A stretch of DNA of 64,000 nt, taken from NCBI GenBank assembly GCA_950295325.1, contig OX485804.1:69478033-69542032 (forward strand), read 5' to 3'. Shown here piece after piece: positions 57,173 through 64,000 of the stretch. Position 1 is the first letter of the stretch. The number at the start of each line of letters is the position of its first letter. The notes beneath the pieces are model-generated. The model did no database searches. It had not been told where the DNA came from and was given only the letters and a program-made list of their open reading frames with translations. This stretch comes from Polytrichum commune. Its lineage: Eukaryota > Streptophyta > Polytrichopsida > Polytrichales > Polytrichaceae. The position numbers were made by a program, and so were the translations under genes.

Positions 57173-57740
57173 CTTCCTTAATTGTCTAGGTGTATGGGGG
57201 GGGGGTAATGGATTGATTATAGGAGTGTTCGTTGTTATTGTGTGAGGTTTTTGATGTGTGCTTGATGCATTTGATGTGGTGAAATGGTATTTATATGGGT
57301 TAAGTATCTTTGGTTTTTTCTTTTTTGATTTTTGTAATATTTTTAGTGTATGTTTTGTTGTAGGATGGGTGGTCGATGGGGTGGGTATTGTGTTTTTTTA
57401 TTTGTTTAGGTATAAGGTGTGTTACCGGTTGTTTATTTGTTTGTGTGTTGTTTATTGTATATTTAATGGACGTCTTTGTTTTTATTTTAGTTATTTGTAA
57501 TCTTAGTGTGGTATTGGCGAGTACTATGCTAGTTTTGTTTGGATTTAGAATGGGTGTTATGTGTATTTTACATATATCATTTGATAGGACTATACAGTAT
57601 TTGTATAGGTGTTTGTTGTATTTTGTATATGAATATACTTTTGTATTATATGTTTTTGGTATTGTGTATGTCCAAACTAGTTTTGTCCATATAGTATTGA
57701 AGAATACTGTATGGGGTTTGTATTGTTTTTTATTGTATTA

Positions 57741-57771
<31 letters not shown>

Positions 57772-58101
57772 CATTTTTACTTGATGTTTTGTATGTCAAG
57801 TTTAGTTTTATACGTATAGTATTTAATAATACTACACAGTATTTGTTTTTGTATTTTGTATATAAATATAAATATATTTTATTTTTTCTTGATGTTACGT
57901 ATGTAGGAACTCGTTTTTTACTTGTAGTATGTATTAATACTGTACGGTATTTGAATTTGTTTTTGGCTAGTTTTGTATAAAATTTTTTTTTTTTTTTTCT
58001 TGGCGCTACGGTTGTCAAAACTAGTTTGACGTGTCCATATTACCTTCAATTTCGGGTGTGTCGGGGTGATCGGCTTGGAGGGTTTCCAAAGTGATGCGCA
58101 T
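57173..58101. repeat. AT-rich degenerate 110-125-bp tandem repeats
   Basis: The phrase ATAGTATT.A..AATACT...C.GTATTTG recurs with ends at about 57595, 57710, 57838 and 57950. Most copies include a TTT(T)AGTTTTGT(CC)AT phrase. A (TA)n run lies at 57738-57762 and a T-run at 57982-57999. Repeats weaken leftward into the frame at 55514-57172. The strong G/T bias of the plus strand ends near 58020. Confidence 0.5.
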
Positions 58102-59653
58102 TTATTTTTGGAAGAATGTTATTTGAATTCTTGAGTTGCGGTTTGATTCTGCTTGTACTTTGTCGGCATACATTCTTGCTTCTTCTACAATTTCCTCTTT
58201 AAAGAGGCTCGTCTCTTGCCGAATTACTACTGCTCCTTTATTTACCGCCTCTTCCACCATTTTGCTTAAGTCTGCTTTTGTGTATCCTTTCGAGGGTGCA
58301 TTTTCCATTGCTTGAATTGTGTTGGCAAGTGCGGTGTTCACATCGGAAAACCCTAGCCTAGTCAGTTCTATTGGGGAAGGGGCGTCAATTCCATCTAGGC
58401 TTTTGGGGTGGGGTGAAAATTCTACGTATTTACCATTAATTAGGTGATTTTGTTTTACAAATTTCTTGTAGACCACTGCATTTAGACATTGCACATTGCA
58501 TGACCCCACAGGTTTCCCTTTCTCTAATTGGAAGAAAATACCCGCTACATTTTCCTCCCCAAAGAGTTTCTTTATTCCCTCCTCTAAGGCAGCGGTTGTT
58601 TTGGCTTTGTTGAGGTTCTTTGCAATTAAAACTACCGCATTCTTTTTGGCCTTGTCATCCTCGGAAAGTTTCTCTGTACTAGCAAAGTGTACTTCCATAA
58701 TTTCATTAAAAAATGATATTTTGAAGTTTTTAACTTTCTTTGCTTGGTCCGGAGAAGGGGTTTTAATCCATGCAAATTCGGCACTGTCATTTTTTTGCAC
58801 ATTGGTAATTTCAAATTCATACACTCACTTAAAGCTATCTTTGACAATCTCTTCATGCAATTGGAACCATTTTCTATTATTGAGTGTTGGACTAGAGATT
58901 TTGACCGATAGCAAGTTTGCAATGGCTATGGAATCAAATGATTTGAATGTCTTTTCCTCTACAATAGGTTGTTTTATCCAACTTGAAGATAAATGACCTA
59001 TTGCCATGTAGGAGATCATTGGCATCTTTCATTGGGTTCTTGAGGTGGAGTGTGATTGTTCCACTCCACCTTTTAGAAGCATGAAAGCAAATGATGGCTA
59101 TAGGTTCTCCTAGGATCTCTCCTAGTTCGATGTTCATAGCTTTTAACCTTGCTTCCGTTTTTCCATATATTTCATCTCTTGATAAGTTTCGGTCACAAAG
59201 CTCAAAGGTTATAGCCACTTGGTAGTCAAGAGAAAACCCTCCTTCATCTATTTCTACATCGAAGGGTACTTGAGTGAGATTGAAGTGTCCACCTTCTTTA
59301 CCATCCATCCTTTTGGAAGGCCAAGCCTCTTGGGGGATGTAAGGGAAGGAAAGGACCGCTTCTAGATATTCTAATGCCTCATTATGTTCCATTCCGAATT
59401 TAACAAGTTCACTAACCGAGTATGTTGGTTCTAATGCTTCACCATTTTCACATGCAAGTGCATTCATTGTATGATATCCCAACCAAAAGAAAGGGCGTTG
59501 GGGTACAACTCCTTTGCCCTTTGCTTTCTTTTGGCTAGACACAATCATGACACCGACTTGTCTTTTTTGACCGTTTGTTAGTGCATCTATCATATCAACA
59601 CTTTGCTCAAATAATTTCCTAGTGGTGGCGGCAACATTGGTGGATGTAGACAT
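58102..59653 (-). pseudogene. RRM-like, coiled-coil ORF; candidate LINE ORF1
   Basis: ATG 59653 lies one base after an excellent splice acceptor (TTTGTTACAG). The first frame runs to about 58950 (QRPFFWLGYHTMNALA, then LNIELGEILGEPIAI-like phrases). The second frame covers 59025-58102 with one TGA at 58825-58827. The later part has AVVLIAKNLNKAK, GSCNVQC and NGKYVEFSPHP in the order of an RRM fold, then a helical, coiled-coil-like end (KADLSKMVEEAVNKG, then KEEIVEEARMYADKVQAE). RRM plus coiled coil is a common layout of LINE ORF1 proteins, and the same-strand dual-endonuclease ORF2 lies downstream. The base composition is ordinary, unlike ORF2, so an independent decayed gene remains possible. 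Confidence 0.5.
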
Positions 59654-60249
59654 TCTGTAACAAATACAATGTTCAAATGAGTGACATGGTTTTTGTATAG
59701 TTTTAACTAAGTCTTTACTTCTTATCATCCCTATGTCAAATCCATTCCACAAATTAAGTTGTGGGCCAAATTGGATATTGGTTTTTGGGAAGAAGTGTTT
59801 TGGTTGTCTTTTGTATAATTTGCTACTATTGGTTTTGTAGCAACAACTATTAGCAATCCAAATATGCAACAATTTTGAGTTTTTACATTCTACATTAGTG
59901 TGTTGTTGTGTTAAGTGTTCAAGGTGTGTGGGTGTTTTGATGAGATACATAAGGTTCCAATATGGAGAGGCATAAAAACATGGTGGTACTACTTTGGATG
60001 TTGATTTATCTTCATGTATGTTTTCATAACAACAACTTGAATACCCTATCCAAATGGTGTGAGAGAGGACACGGTGAGAGGATTTCCAATATGGGGAGGC
60101 TACTATGAGCCATAATACAAAAGCAAACATGTTTGCATATGCAACCTTCATTCTACCTCCTATCTTGAAAGAATGATTACTATGTGACTACTTGTTACTT
60201 AAGTGTGTGCATCTAAATCTATGTGCAATGAATAGTTAGGAGTCTTACC
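59654..60249 (-). other. Leader intron of the RRM-like gene
   Basis: The donor CAG/GTAAGA has its exon end at 60249, and the acceptor TTTGTTACAG/A ends at 59655. The 594-bp intron ends one base before the start codon. The frame that appears open across part of it is intronic. Confidence 0.55.
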
Positions 60250-61150
60250 TGGTAGTTCTCTTCGACCTTGGTTGGTGCAAATTCTTCCCAGGATCTCTGG
60301 TTTAGCTGGGAAGGGCCTGTCTTCACCGCTCCGCAGCTCCCGCTTACTTTGCAACTCCGCAGCTTCTCAACACCCTCTTACTGCACAGCTTCTCAGCTCC
60401 AACTTGCTTCTTGGGTAGATTTTTGTCTCTCAATGTCCCTCTAGCAGCTCCTCTTCCGCAGCTCCTCTCGAGTTTCAAGCAGCAGCAGCAGCTCTCCAAC
60501 AAACACTTATTGCTCCGTGCTCCGCAGGGATTCAGCAGCTCGGTTGTGTAGCAGCAGGTTTATTCAGCAGCCTCGGCTTGTTGTAAGCCTCGGATTCTCC
60601 TCACTCCACAGTGTACTATTCACTAAAGTTCTAAGCAAACTTCAGCTCTGCAGATATGGTGAGAGAAGGAGGCAAATTTTTTGAGAATGTATCTCTGGGT
60701 GACAACACCTAGTTTGCAGATCTTTGTTATCAAACTAGAATGGAATTTGAAGGTTGTCTAGCTCTGGTGTGAGTTTCGGAGACTATCTGCCGAGTATTCA
60801 CGGGGTGTTCCTCACATATAAGCAACTCCTCCAAAGTATCACCAAAGTATCACAAAACTTCCTAAAATTTTCTAGACCTGGATCAAAGCATGAGGAAGCA
60901 ACATCGACCACCTTCTCTTCGGCAAGTGTGAGATCAGCGTGCGTGTAGCTCTGATGAGGATCTCTGTAGGATCTCTGTATGCTGGGTGCTGAATGCTATT
61001 TCGAGTGTAGAATTCGTGGTACTGGGTTCGAGGTGGAGATCCCAGTGCTGGAGTGATGTAGGATTTCGGTACCGTTTGAAGATCTCAGTGATGTTTCTAA
61101 GGTAGAGATCGCAGAGGGAGTGGGCTTCGGAGACTTTCCGCTGACCAACT
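60250..61150 (-). other. GC-richer leader or promoter region of the RRM-like gene
   Basis: Rich in GCAGCTC/GAGCTGC and CAGCAGCAG phrases (60320-60560). No motif-bearing protein frame. Because the donor at 60249 closes an exon on this side, part of it is probably transcribed leader. No clear TATA box found. Confidence 0.35.
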
Positions 61151-61650
61151 TCGAGGGTGGAAGCTCGGTGTTGGGTCGAGGCTGGGTTTCGGTGTTGGGT
61201 GCTGGGTCAAAGTCAGATTTCGGGTGAGATCTCGGTGTTGAAGCAAGATTTCGGTGTTGGGTTGAAGCAGGTGCAGGTTCGAAGTACTGATTTCGGTGCT
61301 AGTTTGAGATCGAAAGAGGGGGGGACCTTGAAGGAGCTTCGGGCACCAACTGCACCACAATTCTTTGAGGATAGCGGTGTGGATATCAACAGTGACAGGC
61401 CTGCAAAGAAACGGAAACAATCTGGTGGGTTGCAGCAAGTTTCGGTGCTGGTTCGAATACAGATTTCGGTGCTGGTTTCGGAGAGCAGATTCCAGTGCTG
61501 GTTCGGAGTGCAGATTCCGGTGCTGGTTCGGAGTATGGATTTCGGTGCTGGATCGATTTCAGATTTCGGTGAGTGGTGGTTTGAAGATGGGAGACTCGCT
61601 GTTGTGTGACAGTTGGGAGTTTCGGTGTTGTGCGGCAGGTGGGAGTTTCG
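61151..61650. repeat. Degenerate 27-33-bp minisatellite with TTTCGGTGCTGG units
   Basis: Repeated phrases CAGATTTCGGTGCTGGTTCGGAGT-like, with GGTGTTGGGT variants, from about 61160 to 61320 and again from 61437 to 61650. A non-repetitive block at 61321-61436 separates the two parts. It lies upstream of the RRM-like gene and could act like tandem promoter monomers of some LINE leaders. Confidence 0.65.
61321..61436 (+). other. Coding-like island within the minisatellite
   Basis: The plus-strand frame TLKELRAPTAPQFFEDSG then VDINSDRPAKKRKQSGG looks like real protein sequence with a basic nuclear-signal-like stretch. It is unlike the repeat frames on either side. It ends at GTTGCAG. I do not recognise its source; a captured exon is one reading. 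Confidence 0.25.
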
Positions 61651-63189
61651 GTGCTGTGCGGCAGCGACTGTATTCAGCTTCGATGGCAACCTTCGACAAC
61701 AATGGCGGACGACTGCTTCGGAGAATGGAGGCCTTCGGGGATGGCGTTCTTCGGCGGTTTCGGCTGCTTCGACGGCACTACAGGTGACGGCTTCGGCATC
61801 AGCAGATGGGCAGAGAGTGCGACGATGGATGTGGCAGCAGAAAGAATGAGATGGGTGTCGTTGTTGTTGTAGTAGTTATATAGTGTTTTGAGGGGGGAGG
61901 TTTCTTCACAGTTGCCCTTTCGGCATCTGAGCAGGTGGGTGGATGGAGGAGAGGATTCGAGGAGCAACGGCGGCCGCTTCAACTCTAGCCCTCTCTCCTA
62001 CCTCCTTCAGCCTGGCAGGTTACCGGCAGGGCTTCGCCGTGTGTGGCCTCCTCCCCAAACTGTGCATCCAATTGACTGAGACACAAGCCATACCCATAGT
62101 GCGGAGAGGAGAAAAAGCCAATGCAACTACCATAACTAGTTTATGCATATTGAGTAATTATGGAGGACAAGACAATACATGAGCTCAAAAAGAGACTTTC
62201 ACAAGCTAAGTTACTAGCATGGGCTCTTTCAAGTCACCAATAGAAAAACGAAGAGATTTTCGTGACATGCGACTAGAATTCCACAAATGCAACCACCGCA
62301 CTTTGTATTTGTTGCCATCTAGAGTTGTGAGAATCATTTGCAAACTTTCCACCGTCATATGCAACGTTGCACTGAATCCAAAATGTCTATAAATTTGTAT
62401 GACGTACACATGTTAGTATTGCATTCAACATGGCATCTAGTGCATGCACAAATCATAAGAGGATACGGTGAGCATCAACATCTTTGGAAAAAAAAATAAA
62501 AAAAAAAAAAAATCCCATAATGTGAGCGTGATTTCAATATCAAATAGTTTATCAAATTTATCTTTTTGTATATGTTTGATGGCCTACCCTTGCTAATCTT
62601 AAGCCAAAGGAATCTTATAAATGTATTTCATCAATGCCTTTTTGTTGCAACTGATTTTTTCCCTTTGCACCACCATCTTTATTTGTATCATAAATAAAGA
62701 GTGTTGAGTAGAGAGAAGAGAGAGAAGAAACGCTGACCCCTTGTGAGATTAGCACATGTTGAGTACATATAAATACATGGACAAATCTCCAACCATATTA
62801 GAATGACAGTTTATAAGGTACTCACCTTGTACAATAATTGGGTAGACACATTCAAAGTAAAGGGCTACCAAATATTTTTATGTCATCAATAGACACAAGC
62901 ATCAAAAGTGCAACAAATAGAAGCTCCCAAAAATCTTGAAGTTGAAGAGTGCCAAAATGGTTTATCCGGTGAAACTTGTGAACCAAAATTCTCTTCACGT
63001 GGTAACTCTTCGTGGACCTATACAAAGAAGATGTTAATAAATGACATTTGTAAAACTAAGAAGAAAAAATTAGAAAACCAAAACAAATTGTTGTATCAGA
63101 ATATGCACATGTATACACTGTGTATAGCATCAAGCAATACACCGATTGAATCTTGAGGATCCAAGAGAAACCTTGACAAATGCTACAAG
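61651..63189. other. No recognisable gene
   Basis: The first 400 bp are GC-richer with short plus-strand frames that carry no domain. From about 62150 the sequence is AT-rich, with an A-run at 62489-62512. No splice-linked exons or motifs could be assigned. Confidence 0.4.
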
Positions 63190-63800
63190 AGTCATTTTTG
63201 AAGAAATTTTTTAAATGAAATAAAACCCGTAACCAACTCTCATGTGCCCAATGGTTTCAGAATTTATTGTCTTGGTTCCACGACAACGATGATTTCAATC
63301 TTTTGGGTTTTTTTTTTCCAAAGCTCTAGAAAATCCTAAGTAACATTGCAAGATTAATTTTGAAGAATTCAAGAAAATAAAATGTAACCAATTATCATAT
63401 GCCAATATTTTGAAAATTGTCATCTTGGTTCCAAGACAACAATAATCAAATTTGTGGGCGTTTTTCTAAAATCCTAAGAAACTCTTGGAAGTGTTGGAGA
63501 TTCGTTATTGAGGAATCTAGAAACAATAAAATAAAATTTGGAACCAACCCTCATGTGCTAAATATTTTGAGAATTGATGTCTTTGATGCATTACAACAAC
63601 ATTTCAATTTTTGAAGCATTTTTGAAAAGCCTTGGGAAACCTTGGGAAATGTTTGGAAAGTACATTTTGAAGAATTTAGACTACATGACCAATATTATGA
63701 CTTACAATGAGGGCATTGTTCCAATTGGTGATCATGAATGTATGTGCCTATTCCTTAACCTACCAATTTGGATAGGATCCATATCAAATATGGCCTCCTA
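63190..63800. repeat. Degenerate 150-160-bp tandem repeat, about four copies
   Basis: Copies begin near 63195, 63357, 63508 and 63662. Shared phrases are TTTTGAAGAATT, AAAT...AACCAA, TCAT(A/G)TGC(C/T)AA, ATTTTGA(G/A)AATTG, TTGGTTCCA(A/C)GACAAC and CCTAAG.AAC. Divergence is high. The right end may continue weakly towards 63900. Confidence 0.55.
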
Positions 63801-64000
63801 ACATATATCATGACAATACATTGTCATGTTGAGATGCCCTCATGAAACATTATGGAAATGATATAAAAAAACATTGGATAAAACAAGACTCATGGATGGG
63901 TGCTATCTCATTGGTGTTGTAGCCATTCCATACCCATTATAGGAGTCATCATTGATATTGTTTCAATCATCTTTTGATGGTTATGTCATCCTTGTGTTGC
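63801..64000. other. Right edge, nothing recognised
   Basis: AT-rich sequence without a frame or repeat that could be assigned. Confidence 0.4.

Noticed and set aside
58934..60151. Hydrophobic N-terminus of the long frame beginning at 60151
   Set aside because: The part before 59655 lies in the leader intron. The ATG at 59653 just after the acceptor is the better start.

Overview
The window looks like nuclear DNA of a non-flowering land plant, most likely a moss. The main pointer is a minus-strand disease-resistance gene that joins a protein kinase to an NB-ARC domain and leucine-rich repeats. This PK-NBS-LRR class is known from mosses. GT-AG introns, interstitial TTTAGGG repeats and plant-type gene fragments fit a plant nuclear genome. 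The species assignment is an inference.

Nearly everything else is transposable-element DNA, much of it nested. Region by region: (1) 2.2-10.1 kb holds a two-gene hAT-type unit. A RING/coiled-coil protein gene (+) and a BED/hAT transposase (-) converge, each with a TATA box directly inside a G-rich minisatellite that bounds the unit. The transposase has one in-frame stop. (2) 10.1-12.3 kb is a CpG-rich block followed by a decayed transposase-like relic. (3) 12.6-25.7 kb is the kinase-NB-ARC-LRR gene. Its LRR part is a 144-bp tandem repeat of two 24-residue LRRs. A 996-bp solo LTR splits the LRR coding region, and the decayed distal end contains a 1,988-bp solo LTR and a 643-bp hAT-like MITE. 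For all three insertions the target-site duplication can be read against the intact repeat units. (4) 29.4-31.1 kb is a third solo LTR; its relative in opposite orientation lies at 50.2-52.3 kb. (5) 33.0-34.1 kb is a hAT-like non-autonomous element. (6) 36.0-42.7 kb is a CACTA element carrying exons of two unrelated host genes, uracil phosphoribosyltransferase and exonuclease 1. (7) 43.8-45.6 kb is a decayed methyltransferase-like gene, followed by a tRNA-derived SINE-like sequence. (8) 46.1-55.4 kb is the most unusual element, a non-LTR retrotransposon on the minus strand. It encodes a 2A-like motif, an APE-type endonuclease, reverse transcriptase, RNase H, a CCHC knuckle and a C-terminal restriction-like endonuclease. 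This is a dual-endonuclease layout like that of the algal Dualen/RandI clade. A 2.16-kb solo LTR sits exactly in the codons of its YADD catalytic motif. (9) 55.5-62 kb holds a basic low-complexity open frame, an RRM-like/coiled-coil ORF with a spliced leader (candidate ORF1), and a GC-rich leader with a minisatellite. (10) The right edge is a degenerate tandem repeat.

No intact host gene is certain. The kinase and NB-ARC parts of the resistance gene read open and could still give a shortened protein. All four LTRs are solo, with no internal retroviral-type coding region in view.
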